Source of the DNA: Ilumatobacteraceae bacterium
GTDB taxonomy: Bacteria; Actinomycetota; Acidimicrobiia; Acidimicrobiales; Ilumatobacteraceae
Length of the DNA stretch: 12,109 nt
Assembly: GCA_023257035.1 (NCBI GenBank)
Contig: JALRDI010000302.1
Location: 1 to 12,109 of the forward strand
Direction: 5' to 3'
The notes below the pieces were generated by a model, which was given only the letters and a program-made list of their open reading frames with translations, was not told where the DNA came from and made no database searches. Numbering within the stretch: the stretch's first letter is position 1; every line of letters begins with the position of its first letter. The translations under genes were made by a program, and so were the position numbers. Below, piece by piece: positions 1 to 7,300 of the stretch.

Positions 1-2
1 AT

Positions 3-221
3 AAAAGCCAGGGCTCAGAGTTCGACCATGTCGTTGTTGTGCTTCCACCGGAACAATCTCGTCTTGCGACGCGAGAGTTGCTCTATACGGCAGTCACCAG
101 GGCTCGGCGGAGAGTCACGCTTGTGGGGTCGCCAGCAGCAGTCCTCGCTGCGCTAAAGAGCTCAGAGCGCCGAGTTAGCGGCTTGCGAGGTCGTTTGCGT
201 GGTCAGCAAGAACTCGAGTAA
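3..221 (+). CDS. recD: RecD-like exodeoxyribonuclease V alpha subunit / SF1 helicase, C-terminal end (5' truncated)
   Basis: Only the last 72 codons are present; the gene enters from outside the window and ends at TAA 219-221. The reading frame opens with KSQGSEFDHVVVVLP, the RecD/UvrD-type motif V region, followed by LLYTAVTRARRRVTLVG, the motif VI (YTAVTRAR) signature of the UvrD_C_2 domain. The arginine in that motif contacts ATP in SF1 helicases. In RecBCD, RecD is the fast 5'-3' helicase in double-strand-break processing; stand-alone RecD2 proteins share the same end, so the two cannot be told apart from this fragment. The short arginine-rich tail after VGSPAAVLAAL is ordinary. It converges on the acyl-CoA dehydrogenase with 30 bp between the stops and no obvious terminator hairpin. 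Confidence 0.85.
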   Translation, partial: KSQGSEFDHVVVVLPPEQSRLATRELLYTAVTRARRRVTLVGSPAAVLAALKSSERRVSGLRGRLRGQQELE

Positions 222-251
222 CTCGCCTAAGACATCAACTTGCCGAATGCA

Positions 252-1349
252 CTAATTCGAGGGCGGTTTTGGTGCACGGGGGAGGCCGAGCAGTCGTTCG
301 CCAACAAGATCACGTTGCACCTCGCTTGACCCTCCGGCAATCCGCATTCCCGGGGCATATAAGAACGGTTCGGTGTCATCGTTGTTCACCATTGCTCCTG
401 CGCCGTTCTGGCTCAGAAGTGTCCTGCTGAGTTGGGTCTCGAACTCGGTCATTGCAAGTTTTGAAAGAGGGCCGAGCCGTGGATTAGTGCCTGAGCGATC
501 TAATAACCGCCGAAGTGCAAACCCGTGGTCAAGAAGTTCGTGTGAAGATTCATCACGCAGACGACTGAGGCGCCGATCGAGTCTGATCGATGCTGCACCT
601 ACTGCGGCACGTTCGTCGGCGAGCACACTTGTTGCAACTTGCCAACCTGAGTGAAGTTCGCCAAGGAGCCCATCGGGCTCAACTCTGGCACCATCGAGAA
701 ACACTTCGCAGAATTCGTCGTCACCGGTCATCTGCTTGATGGGACGGATATCGATTTCGTCCTGCGCCATGTCGATCAGCATGAATGAAATTCCACGCGC
801 CCCACGAGTGCTCGGGTCAGTTCGGGCGAGCAAGATTCCCCACTGAGAAACTTGGGCAGTACTTGTCCAGATTTTCTGGCCGCTAATTCGCCAGCCATCA
901 CCATCGGGTTCTGCGATGGTACGCAGGCTCGAAAGGTCTGAGCCCGACTCAGGCTCAGAGAACAGTTGGCACCAGATTCTCGATCCGTTGATGATGTGAG
1001 GAAGGTGTTCGTTGACCTGATCTCGGGTGCCATATGCCCGCAACGCTCCTGCGGTAAGCACGAAACCTTGAAAGTTTGCGTAGGGCGCAATTCCTGACCG
1101 TGCGCATTCTTCGTACCAGACGACTGAGTGCGCCTCAGAGAGACCCCGGCCGTGGTGTTCGGTGCTCCAATCGATTCCCGCAAAGTTGGCCTGAGCGATT
1201 GCCTGTTGCCAGCGCTTCGCCGCTGCGATGAGTGAAGGAGGAAGAATCGTCCCGTATTCCGGGCACGCGATGCCTTGAGCCTGAGCATCTGTCAAGAACT
1301 TCTGAACCTCAGATCTGAAATCGTCGATGCTCAAGTCGCTGGTAGGCAC
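252..1349 (-). CDS. Acyl-CoA dehydrogenase (FadE-type)
   Basis: FAD-dependent alpha,beta-dehydrogenation of an acyl-CoA, passing electrons to an electron-transfer flavoprotein; cytoplasmic. I chose the GTG at 1349 (365 aa) because TACGGT lies 6 nt upstream, matching leaderless starts elsewhere here. A longer open frame reaches 1454 but would run across the divergent gene's start. Visible motifs: FSEPESGSDL (residues 130-139), the family signature at the end of the N-terminal half; GWRISGQKIWTS in the beta domain; and the C-terminal GGSSEVQRDLVGERLLGLP (339-357), the FAD/CoA-site motif. The position of the MCAD catalytic Glu (YEG) is Gly here. A Glu-Arg in LADERA (E246) could act as base, as in isovaleryl- and long-chain dehydrogenases; that is inference. 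The length is slightly short for the family (about 380). The substrate is unknown; actinobacterial relatives act on fatty, branched or steroid side-chain CoAs. Confidence 0.9.
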   Translation of the reverse strand: MPTSDLSIDDFRSEVQKFLTDAQAQGIACPEYGTILPPSLIAAAKRWQQAIAQANFAGIDWSTEHHGRGLSEAHSVVWYEECARSGIAPYANFQGFVLTAGALRAYGTRDQVNEHLPHIINGSRIWCQLFSEPESGSDLSSLRTIAEPDGDGWRISGQKIWTSTAQVSQWGILLARTDPSTRGARGISFMLIDMAQDEIDIRPIKQMTGDDEFCEVFLDGARVEPDGLLGELHSGWQVATSVLADERAAVGAASIRLDRRLSRLRDESSHELLDHGFALRRLLDRSGTNPRLGPLSKLAMTEFETQLSRTLLSQNGAGAMVNNDDTEPFLYAPGMRIAGGSSEVQRDLVGERLLGLPRAPKPPSN

Positions 1350-1355
1350 AAGATG

Positions 1356-1361
1356 ACCGTA
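1356..1361 (-). promoter_or_regulatory. Leaderless -10 element for the acyl-CoA dehydrogenase
   Basis: On the minus strand TACGGT fits TANNNT and is followed by 6 nt and then GTG (1349), so transcription would begin at or next to the start codon. No Shine-Dalgarno sequence or clear -35 is visible. It shares two bases with the plus-strand -10 of the neighbouring gene. Confidence 0.55.
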
Positions 1362-1365
1362 GCGT
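1360..1365 (+). promoter_or_regulatory. Leaderless -10 element for the Rv2466c-like gene
   Basis: TAGCGT is followed by 7 nt and then ATG (1373). There is no Shine-Dalgarno sequence. It overlaps the oppositely oriented -10 of the acyl-CoA dehydrogenase at 1360-1361, forming a compact bidirectional promoter. The same hexamer at the same spacing precedes the EVE-domain gene. Confidence 0.55.
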
Positions 1366-1372
1366 TCGACCC

Positions 1373-2122
1373 ATGACAAGCCCCATTCCAACGACCCCTC
1401 CCGACCGCGACCCAAGTCGCACAATCGAGTTCTTTTGGGATCCGGTCTGCCCATTCGCGTGGTTGGCCTCGCGTTGGATTGAAGAGGTCCGTGCCGAGAC
1501 CGGTCTGACAGTTGATTGGCGTTTCATTTCGTTGCGTCTCATTAACAAAGACAAGGACTACGACACGCATTTCCCACCGGGATACGAGTTTGGTCATACG
1601 GCCGGGCTCCGCATGCTTCGCGTTGCCGCACGCATCCGTCACGAACTAGGGCGAGATGCGTTGGGTCCAGTCGTCACGGCCTACGGCGAGTCGTACTTTG
1701 ATAAGCCGAAGGGATCGGGCATGCGAGATCGGTTGTCGACGCCGGATCATCTCGTTGAGGTGCTCACCGCTGCAGGGATCGATACCGAGTATGCGAGCGC
1801 GGCCGATGACACTTCTTGGGACGCAATGATCGATGCTGAAGGTGAGATGGCGCTGTCCCGGACGGGCCGAGATGTCGGTACCCCCATCATCTCCTTCGGC
1901 GATGATGGGCTGTCATTCTTCGGTCCGGTGATCTCGCGAATTCCTCGCGGTGCGGATGCAGTGAAGTTGTGGGAGTCAGTGACGACACTTGCTGCGTTCC
2001 CTGGGTTTGCAGAGATGAAGCGTTCTCTTCGAGAGACACCGCAACTCAACATTCTTGGTGGAATTGTTGAGAATCCAGCCGAAGAGGACTGGGAAGCCGG
2101 CCATCGGCGCATGAATGACTAA
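1373..2122 (+). CDS. DsbA-family thioredoxin-fold protein, Rv2466c-like (mycothiol-dependent nitroreductase family)
   Basis: A 249-aa cytoplasmic thioredoxin-fold protein with an alpha-helical insert. From memory it resembles M. tuberculosis Rv2466c along its length: the FFWDPVCPFAW active-site block (residues 20-30) followed by SRWIEEV, the cis-proline loop VGTPIISF (T170-P171), and the C-terminal FFGPVISRIPRG and KLWESV blocks (182-203). Rv2466c uses mycothiol to reduce substrates, including nitro-prodrugs, so the gene suggests a mycothiol-producing actinobacterium. Rv2466c has CPWC; this protein has C26-P-F-A29, a single active-site cysteine, which implies a monothiol mechanism or a changed reaction. 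There is no signal peptide. The first 16 residues (proline-rich, before RTIEFF) are an extension absent from the core fold, but ATG 1373 is supported by the -10 just upstream. It is divergent from the acyl-CoA dehydrogenase with 23 bp between starts. The natural substrate is unknown. Confidence 0.85.
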   Translation: MTSPIPTTPPDRDPSRTIEFFWDPVCPFAWLASRWIEEVRAETGLTVDWRFISLRLINKDKDYDTHFPPGYEFGHTAGLRMLRVAARIRHELGRDALGPVVTAYGESYFDKPKGSGMRDRLSTPDHLVEVLTAAGIDTEYASAADDTSWDAMIDAEGEMALSRTGRDVGTPIISFGDDGLSFFGPVISRIPRGADAVKLWESVTTLAAFPGFAEMKRSLRETPQLNILGGIVENPAEEDWEAGHRRMND

Positions 2123-2176
2123 GCGCAGCTGAATCGGCGGCGGCTTGGCAATACGGTCCACCCTGATCAAACTGAC

Positions 2177-2182
2177 TACCCT
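2177..2182 (+). promoter_or_regulatory. Leaderless -10 element for the hypothetical membrane protein
   Basis: TACCCT is followed by 6 nt and then GTG (2189), the same geometry as at the other operon-leading genes. It lies in a 66-bp intergenic gap, the longest in the bacterial part. No -35 is convincing; a TTGGCA at 2145-2150 is too far upstream (26 bp). Confidence 0.5.
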
Positions 2183-2188
2183 GTAAGG

Positions 2189-3085
2189 GTGCTTCTCCGA
2201 AGGGTCATCGTTGTCATTGCGAGTATCACAATGTCAATTGGCATCGTGGCATTCGTGCTCGGTCGTGTTGTTCTGGGTATCGCTGGTTCAGCAGAGGCTG
2301 TGACCGCAATCGTTGATGAAGTGACTGACCTCCCCGAAGTCCGCACTGAGCTTGTGGACGAGATCGCCAACCAATTTTCGTCCGATCCAACGATCAGCCA
2401 GTATGCGACTGACGAAACTGTTCGCACCGCGGTCGAAACCGTTCTCTCGAGTAGCGAGTTTGAGGAATTCTCTTCCGAGGTCAGTGTTGCCGCTTATGAC
2501 GTGTTCTTTGAGGGTGCCGCTTCTGCAGAGATTGATGTCAATGCGCTCGCCTCTGTGGCACTCGACCAACTTGCGGCGGCAACTCAATCTGGCGAGCTCG
2601 CGCAGATGGCTGAAGAATTCGGGATTGATGTCGATGAGGGTGCACTCGCATCTGCAACTGATGAAGTTGTGAAGGCGGTTGAAGAGGGTGTTCTTGCCGA
2701 GGGCATCGAACCGATTGTGCTCGAGCGCACCGAAAGCGACGTCGATCTCTCAGGTGTCGTCGACTCGGTCCGCATGTGGTCAAACATCGGTCTCGCGCTT
2801 GCTGTGGTCTCAGCGGGTCTCATGCTGGTGCTGTCACCGGCGGCATTTATCCGTCGACTGCTGCCAGTCGGCGTTGCGCTCGTTCTCGCGGGTGTCGTGC
2901 TGTTCGGTGTCAGCCGAATGTCGGGTGCGCTCCCCATTGACGGTGTTGCGAGGGCTGAAATGGTGCGAGCAATTGCTGACAGTCTGGTGGGCCGAGTTTC
3001 AGGGCCGGCCTACACGATGCTGATCGCAGGGGCAATCGTCAGCGGAGTAAGTATGAGTGCTCGATTTGTGAGCCGTGGCCGTTAA
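2189..3085 (+). CDS. Hypothetical membrane protein with acidic extracytoplasmic domain
   Basis: I do not recognise a named family. The 298-aa protein starts at GTG 2189, supported by a -10 six nt upstream. Its layout: an N-terminal hydrophobic helix (about residues 4-30) preceded by LLRR, which favours an inside N-terminus; a soluble stretch of about 165 residues (31-195) rich in Asp, Glu, Ala and Val; then hydrophobic segments at about 198-216, 223-242 and 273-291, ending in a basic tail. The segments predict a domain outside the membrane, anchored at both ends. The soluble part holds repeated short helical units (VRTELVDEIANQF, VRTAVETVL, LAQMAEEFG), recalling alpha-helical lipoprotein-like or scaffold domains of actinobacteria, but I see no catalytic motif. 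Its stop overlaps the stop of the convergent EVE gene. A role in the envelope is inference from topology only. Confidence 0.7.
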   Translation: MLLRRVIVVIASITMSIGIVAFVLGRVVLGIAGSAEAVTAIVDEVTDLPEVRTELVDEIANQFSSDPTISQYATDETVRTAVETVLSSSEFEEFSSEVSVAAYDVFFEGAASAEIDVNALASVALDQLAAATQSGELAQMAEEFGIDVDEGALASATDEVVKAVEEGVLAEGIEPIVLERTESDVDLSGVVDSVRMWSNIGLALAVVSAGLMLVLSPAAFIRRLLPVGVALVLAGVVLFGVSRMSGALPIDGVARAEMVRAIADSLVGRVSGPAYTMLIAGAIVSGVSMSARFVSRGR

Positions 3086-3531
3086 GACCCTGCAGCAACG
3101 ATCACATCAAATTCTGCTTCGGTGAGTGGCATCACTGAGAGTCGATTTCCTCGGGCGAGTAGGCGGCAGTCTGCGAGCTCTGGCATTGCACGTAAGTCGT
3201 CTAGCGCGATGAATTTCAGTCGCTTCTTTGGTCCGAGTGTGACCCAATCCCATCGGGGATCATCTGGGGAGCTTTTCGGGTCGAAGTACTTTGACGACGG
3301 ATCGAATTGAGTCGGGTCGGGTTCAGCTTCTTTCACAATTTTGGCCACACCAGCGACACCCGGTGGGGTGGCGTTTGAGTGATAGAAGATGACGAGATCG
3401 CCCTTCTTCATCTCGCGCATGAAATTGCGAGCCTGATAGTTGCGAACTCCATCCCATCCCTCGCGTTTAACATTCACCAGGTCGTCGTAAGAGAACACGT
3501 CGGGTTCGGATTTCATTAACCAATGCGCCAT
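3082..3531 (-). CDS. EVE-domain protein (THYN1-like)
   Basis: A 149-aa single-domain protein covering the whole EVE fold (PUA/YTH-related), the usual length for stand-alone bacterial members. Hallmarks: WLMKSEP (residues 4-10), WDGVRNYQARNFMREMKKGD (26-45) with the aromatic and Arg/Asn residues lining the ligand pocket, VIFYHSN (47-53), GVAGVAKIVKEAEPDPTQFD (58-77), and RGNRLSVMPLTEAEF (128-142). Human THYN1 and bacterial EVE proteins are thought to bind modified bases in DNA or RNA; the ligand of this one is unknown. ATG 3531 has TAGCGT 7 nt upstream and no Shine-Dalgarno sequence, so it is probably leaderless. It is divergent from the RNA helicase (41 bp between starts) and convergent with the membrane-protein gene, sharing a TTAA that carries both stop codons. 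Confidence 0.93.
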   Translation of the reverse strand: MAHWLMKSEPDVFSYDDLVNVKREGWDGVRNYQARNFMREMKKGDLVIFYHSNATPPGVAGVAKIVKEAEPDPTQFDPSSKYFDPKSSPDDPRWDWVTLGPKKRLKFIALDDLRAMPELADCRLLARGNRLSVMPLTEAEFDVIVAAGS

Positions 3532-3538
3532 ACGACTG

Positions 3539-3544
3539 ACGCTA
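3539..3544 (-). promoter_or_regulatory. Leaderless -10 element for the EVE gene
   Basis: On the minus strand TAGCGT is followed by 7 nt and then ATG (3531). Both the hexamer and the spacing are identical to the element in front of the Rv2466c-like gene. Confidence 0.55.
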
Positions 3545-3556
3545 GTTCTCAGCGGT

Positions 3557-3562
3557 TACCGT
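3557..3562 (+). promoter_or_regulatory. Probable -10 element for hrpA
   Basis: TACCGT lies 10 nt before ATG 3573, predicting a leader of only about 3-4 nt. No Shine-Dalgarno sequence is present in the gap. The fit is weaker than at the neighbouring genes because the spacing is longer. Confidence 0.4.
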
Positions 3563-3572
3563 CGTCGCCGTC

Positions 3573-6500
3573 ATGTCAATCAAACTTGAGCAAGTTCGTA
3601 TCCCGGAGGAATTGCCGATTGCGCAATACGCCGATGAACTCGTTGACGCGATTCGCGAACATCAGGTCGTTGTCGTAGCTGGGGAGACAGGGTCTGGAAA
3701 GAGCACGCAGCTCCCAAAACTGTGTTTGAAGGCAGGCCGAGGAACCTCGGGCCTTATTGGCCACACTCAGCCTCGTCGAGTAGCGGCACGCTCAGTTGCC
3801 GACCGTATTGCTTCTGAACTTGGTGTCACTCTCGGTTCAGAGGTCGGGTTTTCTGTTCGTTTCACCGATCAAGTCAACGCTGAAACTCAAATTCGTGTGA
3901 TGACTGACGGAATTCTTCTCGCAGAGTTATCGCGCGACCCAGAACTCAGCCGATACGACACCATCATCGTTGACGAAGCCCATGAGCGAAGTCTGAATAT
4001 CGACTTCATTCTTGGCTACCTCCGGCAACTCCTCGAGAGGCGACCTGATCTACATCTCATCGTCACATCGGCGACGATTGATACCGAGCGGTTTGCGGAG
4101 CACTTTGCGCTACACGATGGCGAACCTGCTCCGGTGTTTGGTGTTGAAGGCCGGACCTATCCGGTGGAAATCAGATACCGACCGGTTGCTGATGATGCCG
4201 ATCAGGTAGAGGCGATTATCGATGGTGTTAACGAACTCACTCGGGCCACCGATGGCGACATCCTTGTCTTCCTTTCGGGCGAGCGGGAGATTCATGACAC
4301 GGCGGATGCGCTACGTGAACTTGGGCTGCCGCGAACAGAAATCCTGCCGTTGTATGCACGCTTGTCAGCGGCCGAGCAACAGCGAGTTTTCGCCTCCCAC
4401 CCAGGCCGCCGAATCGTGCTTGCAACGAATGTTGCTGAAACATCAATCACGGTTCCTGGGGTTCGGGCGGTAATCGATACCGGCACGGCTCGCATCAGTC
4501 GCTACTCGCGTCGTTTGAAAGTTCAGCGTTTGCCGATTGAGGAGATTTCCCAAGCATCTGCTGCTCAGCGAGCCGGTCGTTGTGGTCGTGTTGCTCCAGG
4601 CATCTGCATTCGCCTATGGGATGAGGTGGACCACGAGTCGAGACCAGAGTTCACTGAACCAGAGATTTTGCGTACCAACCTCGCGTCGGTCATTTTGCAG
4701 ATGACCGACCTACGTCTCGGCGAAGTCTCAGATTTCCCGTTTATCGAACCGCCCGAAACCTCAATGGTTCGTGATGGTTATCGACTTCTCGATGAGTTGG
4801 GTGCGCTGACTGAAGATGATCGAGGCGCGTATCGATTGACGGGCATTGGTCGAAAACTTGCCAGGCTTCCAATTGATCCTCGTATTGCCCGCATGATTCT
4901 CGCGGCCGATCGCCATGGTTGTGTGCGGGAGGTGCTCGTTATCGCATCGGCGCTGTCGATACAAGACGTTCGTGAACGACCGCGGGAACACCAAGACCGG
5001 GCCGATGAATTGCATCGTCGCTTCATGGTGCCCGGCTCAGACTTGCTCAGCATTGTTTCGCTCTGGGACTACCTCAGAGACCAGCAACGCGAACTCTCAG
5101 GGAATGCCTTCCGGCGGATGTGTCGTGACGAATATTTGAATTGGCTGCGGGTGAGAGAGTGGCGAGATCTGTATAGCCAACTTCGACAGGTTGCTGGTCA
5201 GATCGGCATCCGGCCAGGCACTGATGCCGGCCATCCCGATCGAGTGCACCAGGCCGTGCTGTCGGGTCTGCTGTCGAATATCGGTCGGAGAGATGATCGT
5301 CGGGCACAACGTGATCGGCGAGCACGGGTCGAGTATCAAGGGGCTCGCGGCGCCCGGTTCGAAATCGTGCCCGGGTCTGCGCTTGGCCGTGCCGGAAGCG
5401 AATGGGTTGTCGCAGCAGAAGTTGTTGAAACCGATCGTCTGCGTGCCCGAAGAGTGTCGGCAATTCAGCCTGAGTGGATTGAACCCATCGCGGGTGATCT
5501 GGTCACGCGCTCATACGGCGACCCAGAGTGGGATCCCAAATCTGGCCGCGCAGTCATTCCAGAGCGGGTATCGCTCTATGGATTAGCGATTGTGGAGGGG
5601 CGCCGAGTTGCACTGTCAACCGTCGACAAGGCCGCGGCGCGTCAGATGTTTATCGAGAACGCGCTCATTGGTAGCGACGTCGATCAGCGGTGGCGTCGTC
5701 GTCAACGATTCATTGCCCGGAACAGTGATCGGCTCAGGGAATGGGAAGAGATCGGTGAGCGAAGTAGGCGTGGGTCTCCCGGAGGCGTGGCAGACCTCCG
5801 CCGCCTGTACGACGAGCACATTCCGGCAGGAGTGACCTCGACCCGTCATTTTGACCGGTGGTGGCGTGATGAGCGGTCAGCGCACCCACATTTGTTAGAT
5901 CTCCCAGAATTAGAGACAGCGGCCCTGCTTGACGCGGGTTCGCCAGAGGTCTGGGTTGATACCGATGGCGCCGAGTACATGCTCACCTATCGCCATGATT
6001 CGGAGAGTCCGTTTGATGGTGTGACGCTTCATCTGCCCCTCGTATCGGTGAATCAGTTCAGCGGAGCCAATCTCGACTGGCATGTTCCCAGTCGCCGAGC
6101 CGATCTCGCCGAGTCGTTGTTTCGTTCGCTTCCCAAAGACATCCGCCGTCAACTGATTCCGGCTGCTGAAACGCTTGCAGGTGCGATGAATCTCATTGGT
6201 GAACCTGACGGTCGTTCATTTGCAGATGCATTGGCTGAAGCGCTGTCAGAGGTCTCTGGCATCCCGGTATCGGCTGAACAGTTCAACTTTGAACGACTGT
6301 CGCCTGATCTCATCATGCACATTGTTGTGAGCGACGCCGATGGAGAGGTCTATGCCTTTGGCGATGATCTTGCGATGATTCGCGACGTTGTGCGCCCACA
6401 GGCCCGGCAGATGCTCGCATCAACGGCGCCGCTTGACGAACGAAGTGGCATCGTGTCGTGGGACCTCGGAACTCTTCCCGAGGTTCTTGAATGGGGCGAC

Positions 6501-7283
6501 AGTAACGAGACGCTTCGGGCGTATCCGACGCTTCTTGATCGTGGTGACAGTGTGTCGCTGCGATTGGTGACTGATCAGGCACTCGCCGACCGGTTGCTGC
6601 ACGACGGGGTTCGCAGGTTGTTGCTGCTCGCGGCCAGCCCGGCGCGTGGCTCCGTTCGAAAGATGATCGATAATGATCGCCAACTCGGGCTTTCGATGGT
6701 TGGGCTTGGTGTCGAAGTTCTGCTCGATGATGCAATCACTGCAATTGCGGACCGCATCATTTGCGAGCGTGGTGTGAGTCGGACATTGGAAGAGTTTGAG
6801 GTGCTGTGTCAGGCGATGCGTCAAGAGTCGCCGCTCGAGTTTGTTGATCTTGTTCAGGCAGGACTGGCCATCATTGATGTCGCAAGAGGTGTGCTTGGCA
6901 CGCTCGAGCGTCTGCGTGCTCCGGGAGCGGCTCGAATTCGATCTGATGCGCATGATCACCTTGATCGACTTGTCGGTCCTGGGATGCTTGCGCGGGTTGG
7001 AACGACCCGTGTGAGCGACCTTGAACGCTGGGTGAGGGGTATCCGTTACCGACTTGACCATCTTGCGGGGCGCGTTGACCGTGATCTTGCCGGGATGAAT
7101 GAGGTACTGCCGGTTGAGCATCGATTGGCGCAACGACTGGCCGAGTATCCAAATGGGGCAGAACCGGACAGTTTGCGAGAGTTTGCCTTCAGTGTCGAAG
7201 AATTACGGATTGCGGTGTTCGCTCAAGAATTAGGCGTTGCGCAACAGGTGAGTTCGGTTCGCCTTCTACGCGAACTTGGCTGA
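3573..7283 (+). CDS. hrpA: ATP-dependent DEAH-box RNA helicase, HrpA type
   Basis: A full-length 1236-aa SF2 helicase, close to the roughly 1300 aa of E. coli HrpA. Motifs in order: Walker A GETGSGKS (37-44), motif Ia TQPRRVAARSVA (65-76), DEAH (134-137), SAT (166-168), LVFLSGEREI (231-240), motif V LATNVAETSITVPGV (283-297), and motif VI QRAGRCGR (332-339). Then come the winged-helix/HA2 region (about 395-500), the OB-like region with GARGARFEIVPGSAL (590-604), and the large C-terminal DUF3418 region (about 650-1230) specific to HrpA; WVVAAEVVETDRL and EPIAGDLVTRSYGDPEW are typical of that family. No key residue is missing. E. coli HrpA acts on mRNA and has been linked to rescue of stalled ribosomes; whether this one does so is inference. 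The crotonase gene follows after 17 bp on the same strand, so co-transcription is likely. Confidence 0.97.
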   Translation: MSIKLEQVRIPEELPIAQYADELVDAIREHQVVVVAGETGSGKSTQLPKLCLKAGRGTSGLIGHTQPRRVAARSVADRIASELGVTLGSEVGFSVRFTDQVNAETQIRVMTDGILLAELSRDPELSRYDTIIVDEAHERSLNIDFILGYLRQLLERRPDLHLIVTSATIDTERFAEHFALHDGEPAPVFGVEGRTYPVEIRYRPVADDADQVEAIIDGVNELTRATDGDILVFLSGEREIHDTADALRELGLPRTEILPLYARLSAAEQQRVFASHPGRRIVLATNVAETSITVPGVRAVIDTGTARISRYSRRLKVQRLPIEEISQASAAQRAGRCGRVAPGICIRLWDEVDHESRPEFTEPEILRTNLASVILQMTDLRLGEVSDFPFIEPPETSMVRDGYRLLDELGALTEDDRGAYRLTGIGRKLARLPIDPRIARMILAADRHGCVREVLVIASALSIQDVRERPREHQDRADELHRRFMVPGSDLLSIVSLWDYLRDQQRELSGNAFRRMCRDEYLNWLRVREWRDLYSQLRQVAGQIGIRPGTDAGHPDRVHQAVLSGLLSNIGRRDDRRAQRDRRARVEYQGARGARFEIVPGSALGRAGSEWVVAAEVVETDRLRARRVSAIQPEWIEPIAGDLVTRSYGDPEWDPKSGRAVIPERVSLYGLAIVEGRRVALSTVDKAAARQMFIENALIGSDVDQRWRRRQRFIARNSDRLREWEEIGERSRRGSPGGVADLRRLYDEHIPAGVTSTRHFDRWWRDERSAHPHLLDLPELETAALLDAGSPEVWVDTDGAEYMLTYRHDSESPFDGVTLHLPLVSVNQFSGANLDWHVPSRRADLAESLFRSLPKDIRRQLIPAAETLAGAMNLIGEPDGRSFADALAEALSEVSGIPVSAEQFNFERLSPDLIMHIVVSDADGEVYAFGDDLAMIRDVVRPQARQMLASTAPLDERSGIVSWDLGTLPEVLEWGDSNETLRAYPTLLDRGDSVSLRLVTDQALADRLLHDGVRRLLLLAASPARGSVRKMIDNDRQLGLSMVGLGVEVLLDDAITAIADRIICERGVSRTLEEFEVLCQAMRQESPLEFVDLVQAGLAIIDVARGVLGTLERLRAPGAARIRSDAHDHLDRLVGPGMLARVGTTRVSDLERWVRGIRYRLDHLAGRVDRDLAGMNEVLPVEHRLAQRLAEYPNGAEPDSLREFAFSVEELRIAVFAQELGVAQQVSSVRLLRELG

Positions 7284-7300
7284 GATGCAACGATGGTGAG

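Noticed and set aside
1350..1454. 35-residue N-terminal extension of the acyl-CoA dehydrogenase
   Set aside because: It would overlap the start of the divergent gene, the residues are not dehydrogenase-like, and GTG 1349 has a well-placed -10 element.
2123..2188. Terminator or small RNA in the longest intergenic gap
   Set aside because: No stem-loop followed by a T-run could be found by eye; only a -10-like element is supported.
6420..7133. Long open frame (237 codons) antisense to hrpA
   Set aside because: It lies wholly opposite a conserved helicase domain; the product is Ser/Arg/His/Gln-rich without motifs, and no start signal is seen. It is a shadow of the codon bias of hrpA.
3082..7283. 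Defence system built from the EVE protein and a helicase
   Set aside because: Both proteins are of the ordinary housekeeping length and type, with no nuclease, methylase or other defence gene nearby.
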